Shown here: positions 10,801 through 21,625 of the stretch, in pieces
Layout: every line of letters begins with the position of its first letter
Position numbering within the stretch: position 1 is the stretch's first letter
Origin: Piscicola geometra
Taxonomy: Eukaryota; Annelida; Clitellata; Hirudinida; Piscicolidae
Assembly (NCBI GenBank): GCA_943735955.1
Contig: OX030964.1
Location: 317,501-381,500, forward strand
DNA length: 64,000 bases
Reading direction: 5' to 3'
Made by a program: the position numbers and the translations under genes
Notes under the pieces: model-generated
Database searches by the model: none
The model's input: only the letters and a program-made list of their open reading frames with translations
What the model was told of the DNA's origin: nothing

Positions 10801-13138
10801 GTCATCCTTCAATCATTCATCTCTCCATTCCTCTGTCATCCTTCAATCATTCATCTCTCCATTCCTCTGTCATCCTTCAATCATTCATCTCTTCATTCCT
10901 CTGTCATCCTTCAATCATTCATCTCTCCATTCCTCTGTCATCCTTCAATCATTCATCTCTCCATTCCTCTGTCATCCTTCAATCATTCATCTCTCCATTC
11001 CTCTGTCATCCTTCAATCATTCATCTCTCCATTCCTCTGTCATCCTTCAATCATTCATCTCTCCATTCCTCTGTCATCCTTCAATCATTCATCTCTCCAT
11101 TCCTTTGTCATCCTTCAATCATTCATCTCTTCACTCCTCTGTCATCCTTCAATCATTCATCTCTCCATTCCTCTGTCATCCTTCAATCATTCATCTCTTC
11201 ATTCCTCTGTCATCCTTCAATCATTCATCTCTCCATTCCTCTGTCATCCTTCAATCATTCATCTCTCCATTCCTCTGTCATCCTTCAATCATTCATCTCT
11301 TCATTCCTCTGTCATCCTTCAATCATTCATCTCTCCATTCCTCTGTCATCCTTCAATCATTCATCTCTCCATTCCTCTGTCATCCTTCAATCATTCATCT
11401 CTCCATTCCTTTGTCATCCTTCAATCATTCATCTCTCCATTCCTCTGTCATCCTTCAATCATTCATCTCTCCATTCCTTTGTCATCCTTCAATCATTCAT
11501 CTCTCCATTCCTCTGTCATCCTTCAATCATTCATCTCTCCATTCCTCTGTCATCCTTCAATCATTCATCTCTCCATTCCTCTGTCATCCTTCAATCATTC
11601 ATCTCTTCATTCCTCTGTCATCCTTCAATCATTCATCTCTCCATTCCTCTGTCATCCTTCAATCATTCATCTCTCCATTCCTCTGTCATCCTTCAATCAT
11701 TCATCTCTCCATTCCTCTGTCATCCTTCAATCATTCATCTCTCCATTCCTTTGTCATCCTTCAATCATTCATCTCTTCATTCCTCTGTCATCCTTCAATC
11801 ATTCATCTCTCCATTCCTCTGTCATCCTTCAATCATTCATCTCTTCATTCCTCTGTCATCCTTCAATCATTCATCTCTCCATTCCTTTGTCATCCTTCAA
11901 TCATTCATCTCTCCATTCCTCTGTCATCCTTCAATCATTCATCTCTCCATTCCTTTGTCATCCTTCAATCATTCATCTCTCCATTCCTCTGTCATCCTTC
12001 AATCATTCATCTCTCCATTCCTTTGTCATCCTTCAATCATTCATCTCTCCATTCCTCTGTCATCCTTCAATCATTCATCTCTCCATTCCTCTGTCATCCT
12101 TCAATCATTCATCTCTCCATTCCTCTGTCATCCTTCAATCATTCATCTCTCCATTCCTCTGTCATCCTTCAATCATTCATCTCTTCATTCCTCTGTCATC
12201 CTTCAATCATTCATCTCTCCATTCCTCTGTCATCCTTCAATCATTCATCTCTCCATTCCTCTGTCATCCTTCAATCATTCATCTCTCCATTCCTCTGTCA
12301 TCCTTCAATCATTCATCTCTCCATTCCTCTGTCATCCTTCAATCATTCATCTCTTCATTCCTCTGTCATCCTTCAATCATTCATCTCTTCATTCCTTAGT
12401 CATCCTTCAATCATTCATCTCTCCATTCCTCTGTCATCCTTCAATCATTCATCTCTCCATTCCTCTGTCATCCTTCAATCATTCATCTCTTCATTCCTCT
12501 GTCATCCTTCAATCATTCATCTCTCCATTCCTCTGTCATCCTTCAATCATTCATCTCTCCATTCCTCTGTCATCCTTCAATCATTCATCTCTCCATTCCT
12601 CTGTCATCCTTCAATCATTCATCTCTCCATTCCTTTGTCATCCTTCAATCATTCATCTCTCCATTCCTCTGTCATCCTTCAATCATTCATCTCTCCATTC
12701 CTTTGTCATCCTTCAATCATTCATCTCTCCATTCCTTTGTCATCCTTCAATCATTCATCTCTCCATTCCTCTGTCATCCTTCAATCATTCATCTCTCCAT
12801 TCCTCTGTCATCCTTCAATCATTCATCTCTCCATTCCTTTGTCATCCTTCAATCATTCATCTCTCCATTCCTCTGTCATCCTTCAATCATTCATCTCTCC
12901 ATTCCTCTGTCATCCTTCAATCATTCATCTCTCCATTCCTCTGTCATCCTTCAATCATTCATCTCTCCATTCCTCTGTCATCCTTCAATCATTCATCTCT
13001 CCATTCCTCTGTCATCCTTCAATCATTCATCTCTCCATTCCTCTGTCATCCTTCAATCATTCATCTCTCCATTCCTCTGTCATCCTTCAATCATTCATCT
13101 CTCCATTACTCTGTCATCCTTCAATCATTCATCTCTTC
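4842..13138. repeat. 34-bp minisatellite array, about 244 copies
   Basis: Unit TTCCTCTGTCATCCTTCAAT followed by CATTCATCTCTCCA, repeated for 8.3 kb with few substitutions (CTCTTC for CTCTCC, TTTGTC for TCTGTC). One unit near 6882 is 33 bp. No plus-strand frame of the unit contains a stop, and 34 is not a multiple of 3, so all three plus frames are open and give the same 34-residue peptide in rotated register. Two rare variants occur twice at exactly 2856 bp apart (7461/10317 and 8271/11127; 84 units), showing a large internal duplication. Confidence 0.97.
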
Positions 13139-13193
13139 AAAATGTATGCTCCGAGTGCTTGAAGATTTTCGTCCCGCAAAGAAAGCGATTCAG

Positions 13194-13195
<2 letters not shown>

Positions 13196-13276
<81 letters not shown>
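13196..13276. repeat. (TA)n microsatellite
   Basis: About 40 perfect TA dinucleotides directly abutting a hAT terminal fragment. Confidence 0.97.
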
Positions 13277-13278
<2 letters not shown>

Positions 13279-13324
13279 CGAACGATTAACGGCGATTAAA
13301 ATTTTTAAACGTGGAACAGCTCTA
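13277..13324 (+). mobile_element. hAT terminal fragment J (TAGAGCT family)
   Basis: The sequence CGATTAACGGCGATTAAAAT and the end GTGGAACAGCTCTA are the inverted end of the hAT family seen at 1397. Only about 48 bp remain. The inner side is replaced by the (TA)n run. Confidence 0.75.
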
Positions 13325-13343
13325 TTCTTAAATTCATGTTTTC

Positions 13344-14466
13344 TAGAGTTGAGCTTCAATCTGCAGTAACCTTCAATTAACGCGTTAATCAATTAAAGAA
13401 CGTTAAATTTTGATCGCCGTTAATATTTTAATGCATTTTTAAAAAAATTATCGCACTTAGAAATTTAATGGATTTAAACTTATCTAAATTGAAATTTTTT
13501 TTTGCTGTTTTGGTTACATTGTCAGAAAGTGAACACTAATTTACTGACAACAAACGCTTGAGAAAAATTGCATTTTCTTTAAAAACTTCTAATTTCTTGT
13601 AGATTCGCAACAGAACTTTTAGGAGGTGAAAAATACTTCAAATGTTCAATTGTGTTACTTGCAATTTGTCACTTTACACAAGAAATAAACACTCCAGAAG
13701 ATGATGCAGCTAAGCTGCATTGCAACTTATGTCATTCGTTTCACACACAAAATTTCTTTCCAAATTGGAGCATCAGAATATTCAATGATCAAGAATTGCA
13801 GCATCATTAGACCCCCGATTTAAAAAGTTAACATGTTTTCAAAAAAAAAAGAAAGAGTTGAAGAAACTATAAGAAAAAAAACCTCAAAAACTATACAGCC
13901 TTCAACAAACAAAAGACTACAAACATATGTAACTCCAGATTCTGAAGATGAAGATACTTCATTGATTAATAAGTCAATCATTAAACGTTATAGAACGGAA
14001 TCTGAGGTAGGCTTTGAGAGTTGTCTTCTTTTTTGGTGGCAACAACACGAAGAGGCATATCCGGCTCTTGCGAAACTGGCAAGAAAGTACTTGTCATTTC
14101 CTGAAAGCACAATTCCATGTGAACGTCTATTCAGTCAAGACACATAGTTAGCAAGAAGAAGTCTCTTTAGATAAGGGTGTGTGACAATTGCGTTTTTTTT
14201 AATTTATTAATTCAACTTTTTTAAATGGGAAGTACTTTTATTTAAAAAAATTTGATAAAATGATGTGTGACAATTGCATTTTTTATCATTTATTGATTTT
14301 TTTCTTTAAAATGTTGATTACTTTAAAAAAAAGTTGATAAAATTTTATTACATTTTTAAGGAAACAAAATTTGAATACTATTTTTTACTAATGTTAAATA
14401 TGCTAAAAACATTGCATTAAAATATGAGTAACGGCGATTAAAATTTTTAATCGTGGAAAAGCTCTA
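13344..14466 (+). mobile_element. hAT transposon copy B, complete ends with target duplication
   Basis: The left end is TAGAGTTGAGCTTCAATCTG and the right end is TTTTTAATCGTGGAAAAGCTC-TA, matching the ends of copy A in reverse. The flanking 8-mers are atgttttc (13336-13343) and atattttc (14467-14474), 7 of 8 identical, the hallmark of hAT insertion. Length is 1123 bp. It carries a 105-codon C-terminal transposase remnant (13833-14147) in the plus direction. It is an internally deleted, non-autonomous copy. The right flank is shared with copy F at 29308 (see the repeat at 14467-14540). Confidence 0.9.
13833..14147 (+). pseudogene. hAT transposase C-terminal fragment in copy B
   Basis: The frame contains TPDSEDEDTSLINKSIIKRY, then FESCLLFWWQQHEEAYPALA, then KLARKYLSFPESTIPCERLF followed by SQDT and a stop. 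This is the hAT dimerisation domain: a W-W-x-x-x-x-E segment, the ALAKLARKYLS helix and the P-x-E-R-x-F-S motif. A deletion after LFS brings in a premature TAG, so the G-x-I-x-x-K-x-R tail seen in copy A is lost. The N-terminal zinc finger and catalytic core are missing. Non-functional. Confidence 0.85.
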
Positions 14467-14540
14467 ATATTTTCATATGAATTTGTTTTTATTTATATAA
14501 CCTTAACTCTTATCCAAACCGCTAAGCCTAACCCAAATCT
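14467..14540. repeat. Sequence shared with the flank of hAT copy F
   Basis: About 70 bp (atattttcatatgaatttg, then ttataagagttaagg in reverse) recur as the reverse complement at 29238-29307, next to the same end of hAT copy F. The hAT insertions B and F therefore share their target sequence. Confidence 0.8.
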
Positions 14541-14735
14541 ATAATTCTAGTTTTGAGAAAAAGGCTTAAAACAGCTAGCTTTCGCATGCGCATTTACCAA
14601 CGGTTGTATTCTCCAAAGCGCTCAGAACATTTCAATTCATTGTCCTCTCAACCAACTCACCTTCCACCCTCTCTTCCCTCCATTCCAATCCTGCCATTCC
14701 ACCATTCATTCTTCATCTTTTCTCCACCACCAAAG

Positions 14736-14791
14736 ACATCGATGCGGTCCTCATGATTTCCGAGGTCTTCTCGCTAGAGCTGGAAGGCCAG
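14736..14791 (+). CDS. Unidentified exon-like stretch
   Basis: A long pyrimidine-rich run (14660-14733) ends in the possible acceptor ccaccaaag. The open frame then reads DIDAVLMISEVFSLELEGQ with a possible donor ccag|gtcgtc at 14792. The frame stays open further (VVAIIAIQPC) to about 14862. No family recognised. The minus strand could also be read as a degraded reverse-transcriptase segment with DDLAF, which fits the RTE-like fragment just downstream, so the assignment as a host exon is weak. Confidence 0.22.
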
Positions 14792-15002
14792 GTCGTCGCC
14801 ATCATCGCCATCCAACCATGCTCCTCCTCTCGGTCTCTGCAAGTCAACAACAAATGCATAAATTAGAGAAGGCAGCAAAAATAAAACTTGAATGCCACCT
14901 GAGCTCCCTAAAGTCATTTCGCGCGCTTTTTGAACGTGCAATCTCAATATTCCTCTCAATTTTCACTCTTAATAAATAATTTATTTAGTAATAGTTTGAA
15001 GC

Positions 15003-15165
15003 TGTGCCTTTGGAGAGAGGAATGATCATCCCTCTTCGCCAATCAGCTGGTACGCTTTCTGTGCACCAGACTGCTTTAATCGACCGAGGAGATGAGACAT
15101 GCCATGCAAGTCCAGCGCCTTCAGCATCTCTGGAATTAAGTAGCAGATGCCTCAGTCTTACTATT
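15003..15165 (-). pseudogene. Non-LTR retrotransposon RT fragment (RTE-like)
   Basis: The minus strand reads YLIPEMLKALDLHGMSHLLG then RLKQ, and in a shifted frame VWCTESVPADWRRGMIIPLS then KGTA. This is the N-terminal reverse-transcriptase region of RTE-type LINEs (P-A-E-x-L-K ... W-x-x-x-x-V-P-x-D-W-R-x-G-x-I-I-P-L-x-K). A frameshift separates the two halves. It is a short relic without neighbouring RT motifs in frame. The rest of 14863-15327 shows nothing else. Confidence 0.6.
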
Positions 15166-15327
15166 ACCTAGTGTTTGAGTTAACCTTTGCTGACCTTTGT
15201 TGATGGTGATGACGGTGCAAAGCTTGGCAAAGGGAGCATGAAAGTTTGGATGCCAATTTGTTTAATTGGTCCGAAAAGTGATTTTCCGTCACAGCGTTGC
15301 TTCTTCTGAACCTCAAATATGACAATC

Positions 15328-15744
<417 letters not shown>

Positions 15745-15786
15745 AAAAAACGCTTGGCATCACGTTTTGAGCAAAAACGTCTTCAG

Positions 15787-15921
15787 GCGACGACGGAAGG
15801 CTCAGAGGGACTTGGCTTAGGCAGCAAAACTGTGAAAATAATCGAAAGGAGGAAAGAGGAAGTTGCGATCGTAGGAGCCTATGCTGACCACATAAGAGAA
15901 AAGAAAAATGCAGTACAATAA
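15787..15921 (+). CDS. Unidentified terminal exon candidate
   Basis: A possible acceptor (cgtcttcag, AG at 15785-15786) leads into a 44-codon frame: ATTEGSEGLGLGSKTVKIIE then RRKEEVAIVGAYADHIREKK and NAVQ, with TAA at 15919-15921. The polyadenylation-like AATAAA at 15918-15923 overlaps the stop codon. The charged, helical composition is protein-like. If no intron is used, the frame extends upstream through KKRLASRFEQKRLQ into the ATCA repeat. I do not recognise the protein. Confidence 0.35.
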   Translation, partial: ATTEGSEGLGLGSKTVKIIERRKEEVAIVGAYADHIREKKNAVQ

Positions 15922-15925
15922 AAGT

Positions 15926-16087
15926 ATCATATTAAATAATCTAACACCACAAGCTCTTAGGTGGATTCACGTAGTTGAGGGGTAGAGTTTTAGGGTTATT
16001 ATTAGAAATTACTTTTAGTTTTTAAAAAATCTTCAAACTCCGCTTCTTAACTACGTAACTTAGTGGTGTTGGATTATTTAATATGAT
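15926..16087. mobile_element. Palindromic element, MITE-like
   Basis: The outer 25 bp (ATCATATTAAATAATCTAAC-ACCAC at 15926-15950) recur inverted at 16063-16087 with one mismatch. A second inner block (ACGTAGTTGAGGGGTAGAGT versus the inverse of aactccgcttcttaactacgt) also pairs. The 162-bp segment can fold into a long hairpin, typical of small foldback transposons. No clear target duplication. Confidence 0.6.
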
Positions 16088-16178
16088 CCTAATAAAATCT
16101 AATAATGTAAAGGAATGCAGATGAACTCAGATTAATCATTGAATAAAGGAAGTAAAAAACATCACGATCATGAACTCA

Positions 16179-17513
16179 GCATGCATAAATGCGTCCACAA
16201 TGCACTCATGCATGCATAAATGCGTCCACAATGCACTCATGCATGCATAAATGCGTTCACAATGCACTCATGCATGCATAAATGCGTCCACAATGCACTC
16301 ATGCATGCATAAATGCGTCCACAATGCACTCATGCATGCATAAATGCGTCCACAATGCACTCATGCATGCATAAATGCGTCCACAATGCACTCATGCATG
16401 CATAAATGCGTCCACAATGCACTCATGCATGCATAAATGCGTCCACAATGCACTCATGCATGCATAAATGCGTCCACAATGCACTCATGCATGCATAAAT
16501 GCGTCCACAATGCACTCATGCATGCATAAATGCGTCCACAATGCACTCAGCATGCATAAATGCGTCCACAATGCACTCATGCATGCATAAATGCGTCCAC
16601 AATGCACTCATGCATGCATAAATGCGTCCACAATGCACTCATGCATGCATAAATGCGTCCACAATGCACTCATGCATGCATAAATGCGTCCACAATGCAC
16701 TCATGCACGCATAAATGCGTCCACAATGCACTCATGCATGCATAAATGCGTCCACAATGCACTCATGCATGCATAAATGCGTCCACAATGCACTCATGCA
16801 TGCATAAATGCGTCCACAATGCACTCATGCATGCATAAATGCGTCCACAATGCACTCATGCATGCATAAATGCGTCCACAATGCACTCATGCATGCATAA
16901 ATGCGTCCACAATGCACTCATGCATGCATAAATGCGTCCACAATGCACTCATGCACGCATAAATGCGTCCACAATGCACTCATGCATGCATAAATGCGTC
17001 CACAATGCACTCATGCATGCATAAATGCGTCCACAATGCACTCATGCATGCATAAATGCGTCCACAATGCACTCATGCATGCATAAATGCGTCCACAATG
17101 CACTCATGCATGCATAAATGCGTCCACAATGCACTCATGCATGCATAAATGCGTCCACAATGCACTCATGCATGCATAAATGCGTCCACAATGCACTCAT
17201 GCATGCATAAATGCGTCCACAATGCACTCAGCATGCATAAATGCGTCCACAATGCACTTATGCATGCATAAATGCGTCCACAATGCACTCAGCATGCATA
17301 AATGCGTCCACAATGCACTCAGCATGCATAAATGCGTCCACAATGCACTCAGCATGCATAAATGCGTCCACAATGCACTCATGCATGCATAAATGCGTCC
17401 ACAATGCACTCATGCATGCATAAATGCGTCCACAATGCACTCATGCATGCATAAATGCGTCCACAATGCACTCATGCATGCATAAATGCGTCCACAATGC
17501 ACTCATGCACGCA
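16179..17513. repeat. 31-bp tandem array, about 43 copies
   Basis: Unit CATAAATGCGTCCACAATGC followed by ACTCATGCATG. Some units lack two bases (ctcagcatg). Each unit contains the self-complementary ATGCATGCAT. The array ends at a possible splice acceptor (cacgcag) of the next exon-like stretch. Confidence 0.97.
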
Positions 17514-17514
17514 G

Positions 17515-17713
17515 GACGATTGACACCTGCCAGTTCGACCCATTGATAGTCTACAGCACCGATTGGATGCAAAGAAAGTTCCCCCCCTTTCACGCCTGTG
17601 CAACAACACCAAAAGTGAACGAGTCTGTCTACATTTGTCTTCTGAATCTTTCCATTCATTTGGCGCAAGAGATTCAACTGGGGTTCGTGTCTTATCCTCA
17701 TAGTTTATTATGA
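17515..17713 (+). CDS. Unidentified terminal exon candidate
   Basis: After the possible acceptor gcacgcag (AG at 17513-17514) the frame reads TIDTCQFDPLIVYSTDWMQR then KFPPFHACATTPKVNESVYI, CLLNLSIHLAQEIQLGF and VSYPHSLL, stop TGA at 17711-17713. The composition is that of a folded domain. No family recognised. A hAT fragment follows directly, so the true 3' end may have been altered. Confidence 0.3.
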
Positions 17714-17720
17714 TTATTAA

Positions 17721-18227
17721 TTCCACGATTAAAAATTTTAATCGCCATTAATCGTTCGATAAAAAATTTTAATCGTGCGTTAACCGTATTTTAACGCAAT
17801 GTTTTCAGAATATTTGACATTAGTATAAAATAGTAATTTTTTTTAAATTATTAAAAATGTAATATAAATTTTATCAAAATTTATTTATAAAAGTAATCTC
17901 CATTTGAAAGAGAAAAAGAATCCATAAAAGATAAAAAATCCAATTGCAAACATGCAAAAATAATTTTCAACATGGGATCTAACGAGACTCTTTTCTTGCT
18001 AACTATGTGTCTTGACAAGCTGAATAGACTTCACATGGAATTGTGCTTTTATGAAATGACAAGTACTTTCTTGCCAGTTTCGCAGGAGCCGGATATGCTT
18101 CTTCGTGTTGTTGCCACCAAAAAAGAAGACAACTCTCAAAGCCTACCTCAGATTCTTTTCTATAACGTTTAATGATTGACTTAGTAATCATTCAGAATCT
18201 GAAGTTACGAATGTTTGTTGTCTTGTG
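17721..18227 (-). mobile_element. hAT transposon copy C, truncated
   Basis: It starts at TTCCACGATTAAAAATTTTA, without the outermost TAGAGC, and runs to 18227, where the K-type hAT end begins. Content is collinear with copy A. The K-type element seems to have broken it. Confidence 0.8.
18003..18191 (-). pseudogene. hAT transposase C-terminal fragment in copy C
   Basis: The minus strand reads MITKSIIKRYRKESEVGFES, CLLFWWQQHEEAYPAPAKLA, then RKYLSFHKSTIPCE followed by a frameshift (VYSACQDT in place of RLFS). One missing base in the codon after CE destroys the CERLFS motif. The WW-QQHE and AKLARKYLS elements are intact. Confidence 0.8.
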
Positions 18228-19473
18228 CAAGGGCGCAACCAGCAAAAAATGCTGGGGGGCTCAACTTTAGTTAAAAAAAATAATTTTTTTAACCCATTTA
18301 CCGCTGCTTTTGCGTTTTTGCAGCATCAGTTTTTATATTTTTGTGCTGTTTTAATACCGAGTATTTTCACATATTTTGTACAAGAAATTTTAAATTTTAA
18401 TTTCATAAGTTAAATTTTAATTTCATAAGTTAAATTTTAATTTCATAAGTTAAATTTTAATTTCATAAGTTAAATTTTAATTTCATAAGTTAAATTTTAA
18501 TTTCATAAGTTAAATTTTAATTTCATAAGTTAAATTTTAATTTCATAAGTTAAATTTTAATTTCATAAGTTAAATTTTAATTTCATAAGTTAAATTTTAA
18601 TTTCATAAGTTAAATTTTAATTTCATAAGTTAAATTTTAATTTCATAAGTTAAATTTTAATTTCATGAGTTAAATTTTTATTTCATAAGTTAAATTTTTA
18701 TTTCATAAGTTAAATTTTTATTTCATAAGTTAAATTTTTATTTCATAAGTTAAATTTTTATTTCATAAGTTAAATTTTTATTTCATAAGTTAAATTTTTA
18801 TTTCATAAGTTAAATTTTTATTTCATAAGTTAAAATTTTATTTCATAAGTTAAATTTTTATTTCATAAGTTAAATTTTAATTTCATAAGTTAAATTTCAA
18901 TTTGTTAAATTTTAATTCCATAAGTTAAATTTCAATTTGTTAAATTTTAAGTTCATAAGTTAAATTTTAATTTCAATTTGTTAAATTTTAATTTCATAAG
19001 TTAAATTTCAATTTGTTAAATTTTAATTTCATAAGTTAAATTTCAATTTGTTAAATTTTAATTTCTTAAGTTAAATTTCAATTTTTAAATTTATAATTAT
19101 TTATTTCCTGTTCACATTTATAATTTTTCAAAAAAATCTTTCTTCGCTTAGATAATTTTTCTATTTTTTCGTTCGATTTTAATAATTTTATAAAAATTTA
19201 GTTTTAATTTCAAGGTGAATAGTTAATACTTAAATTAAATTTTTTTTATTCAAAATAAATTGTAAAACGTTTTCAATGCTTTTAAAAATCAATGGTGCAT
19301 TTTCGCAACTTTGACATAATATGATTTCATATGATTTTTAATAAGCCTAGTCATTCATTACAATAGTTATTATGAAAATAATACAATTATTGTTTTAATG
19401 TTAATGTTTTATGAAATTTATAAAATTAAAAGTTGACTTTTGTAGATGAATTCATATATTTTGAAAAAAATTC
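18228..19473 (-). mobile_element. K-type hAT element, 3' half (split by Merlin)
   Basis: The left end CAAGGGCGCAACCAGC is a hAT-type terminus and matches the end of element K at 43854 (CAGGGGCGCAACCTGC). The whole segment is the reverse complement of 43260-43854, apart from the 20-bp array that expanded in this copy. At 19473 it stops at an 8-bp duplication (aaaaattc at 19466-19473), and the other half of the same element resumes at 28076. Non-coding 3' region. Confidence 0.85.
18390..19090. repeat. 20-bp AT-rich array inside the K-type element
   Basis: About 33 copies of TTAAATTTTAATTTCATAAG. One subtype (ttttaa) fills 18390-18660, a second (ttttta) fills 18670-18870, and degenerate 20- and 21-bp units with CAATTTG follow. 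The sister element at 43260-43854 has no expansion at this point. Confidence 0.95.
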
Positions 19474-19521
19474 GGATCTCCGCGCTTGGAGACCCCCACC
19501 TTCATACAAACATATACCCAT
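19474..19521 (+). repeat. Left terminal inverted repeat of the Merlin element
   Basis: Begins GGATCTCCGCGCTTGGAGAC and continues CCCCACCTTCATACAAACAT. Matches the inverted right end with mismatches only at about positions 15 and 45. Confidence 0.88.
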
Positions 19522-19631
19522 ACGTTTATAAGTAGTTTGATTGGCCCAGCGTTAATACATGCATGACTTCGATTGGTCACTATTTGTGTTCAAACATGAC
19601 TAAAACATATATTACGCAGCTTAACATTTTT

Positions 19632-20727
19632 AAGATTAACATTTAAATCCTACCTTTCTGAGCGAACTTCCTATGTATCAATTGAATCTTCTCGTTCTTC
19701 TTCTGTTTCTTTATCTTATGGTGTTCCACAGGGCTCAATCCTTGGTCTCTTACTTTTTATTCTTTATACTTCGGAACTTCCTAATATTATTTCGTCATCT
19801 TCTTTAAACAGTCAAATTTATGCTGACGACTCCTATATTTATACATCTTTCACTGACTCTTCTCTTGACCTTACTGTTAATAAAATAACTCTCTGTCTTC
19901 AATCTATAATCTCTTGGGCTTCTTCTATGTTTCTCGAACTTAATCCGGACAAATTTGAACTCATATATTTCAATAAAAAATCAAAGTCTTTACTATCTCT
20001 TCCTTCTTTAGTTTTGCCTCCCCCTCTTCACTCTCTCTAAACCCTTCCTCTTCCATTCGTAGCCTTGGTTTTATTTTTGATTCTAACTTGTCTTTAGCTC
20101 TTCAAATTCTATCTGTCTCTAAATCTTGCTACTTCCACATTCGTCGTATTAAACAGCTTCTTCCTTTTCTCGATGATCCTACCTTGCAACTTCTTGTATC
20201 TTCTCTAGTTCTCTCCAGGATTGATTATTGCAACTCTCTTTACTATGGTCTCCCTGATACTACTTTAGCTCCTCTAAATAAAACCTCTAATTGTGCTGCT
20301 CGTCTTGTTGCTCGTGCTCCTAAGTTTTCTCACATTTCTCCTTATCTTCGTTTGTTACATTGGTTACCTTTTAGATCTAGAGTGACTTTTAAAATATGTT
20401 TAAATATGTTTAAAATTCATAACTGTAATGCTCCAATTTACCTTAAAAATCTAATTAAACAACCCCCTAAATCTGGTCTAAGATCATCTACCTTTAATCG
20501 TTCTTTTCGTTTTCCAGTTAAACACTCTTTTGCTAAACGTTCTTTTTCTTACTGTGGTCCTCTTTTATGGAATTCTTTACCTTCTTCTTTAACTTCAACT
20601 AAGTCACTCATAACTTTCCGTCGAGGCCTGAAGACGTACTTGTTCGGAACGTGATGGCTGAGCGCTTTTGTTCGCTTAGTAAAGGGCGCTATAAAAATTA
20701 TTAGTGATTGATTTATTGATTGAATTT
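19632..20727 (+). mobile_element. 5'-truncated LINE (CR1/L2-like)
   Basis: The 3' part of a non-LTR retrotransposon inserted just inside the left end of the Merlin element. It ends in agtaaagggcgctataaaaa and an imperfect ATTGATTG tail. The same 3' end occurs inverted inside hAT copy A at 1580-1645. The 5' truncation removes the endonuclease and the first RT motifs. Confidence 0.88.
19636..20654 (+). pseudogene. LINE reverse transcriptase, C-terminal half
   Basis: The first frame (19636-20040) gives TFKSYLSERTSYVS, then YGVPQGSILGLLLFILYTSE, and the catalytic box as QIYADDSYIY, followed by MFLELNPDKFELIYF. These are RT motifs 4 to 6 of CR1/L2/Jockey-type LINEs. A frameshift near 20010-20040 moves the reading to the frame ending at 20654, which holds LGFIFDSNLSL, SRIDYCNSLYYGLPD, LHWLPFRSRVTFKI and LWNSLPSSL ... 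FRRGLKTYLF. That is the thumb/C-terminal region common to the L2 and CR1 clades. RT active-site Asp residues are present (YADD), but the frameshift and truncation make it dead. Confidence 0.9.
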
Positions 20728-21625
20728 TTATTGCTAACGGCACTGTTTATTTACTAATATCAGCTGATGTATGTAAGACATAATGGAAATAATTATAAAT
20801 AAAGGCGGCCATATTTTTTTATATATTTCGGCTGATACGAGATATATCGTAAAATGAACAATAATTCTGGCTTATTTACTTCTAGAATATTATTATACCT
20901 AAATAAAAAAAGATAGAAACAAAGTCGAAAAAATTCCATCGAAAGATTTATTGCTCTAATTTGCAGCATATCCTTTCAGCTTTAACAAATTTAAATCTGT
21001 TCACATGTCGTTTAAAAATTAAGTTTTTACTAATTTATTAAACTCGAAATGTTAAAAATTTAGAAATATTATGTGAAATTGTTCACTAAAAAAACGTTGG
21101 CATAATATTGGTCAGAGGACTAAAAGTCATCAGAATGTTTTACTAATAATATGTGGGTGAATGTTTCATAATTTTAAAGTATTTTCTTTTGCCTATCAAC
21201 AGTCAGAATATTCCTTCTTGGATAGTCCTGACATGTTTTATTTTAATTCTTATTTGGATCTGTTTAACATTTCTGCCGCAAACAACTGGAATATCGCCCA
21301 TTCAATTCCTATTGGTTGGAAAAAAATATACCTAAAATTTGTTTGCATAACGTTGAAAATAAATGGACTTATTATATTTTAATGCATCAAATTTTTAGTT
21401 AGACGATTTTAGACAATTATGTTTACATTTTCCATAAACGGACTTAAAAATTGAATAATTAAAATAAGAAAAAAAAATTTAGTTTTACTTCTACTTTTTC
21501 GTTTTAAAAATAATTAATGTTTTTATTTTCGTTTTCGTGGAACGATTATTCAGAATTGTCGTTTTCGTTTTCTTTACGAAAATAACACTGGTTTGTAGTC
21601 TTAGTTCTTGAGTACGCAGTAAAAA
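20728..21625. other. Merlin interior, no gene seen
   Basis: AT-rich unique sequence between the LINE tail and the Merlin transposase. Two overlapping 60- to 73-codon open frames at 21153-21382 have no recognisable motif and probably arise by chance. Confidence 0.5.

Noticed and set aside
4694..13277. Three overlapping plus-strand open frames of over 2800 codons
   Set aside because: They follow from a stop-free 34-bp repeat unit and carry no domain. Only the short stretch before the array looks like protein.
16179..17513. CRISPR-like regular array
   Set aside because: Units are contiguous with no unique spacers, and the context is eukaryotic. The same applies to the 23-bp and 53-bp arrays.
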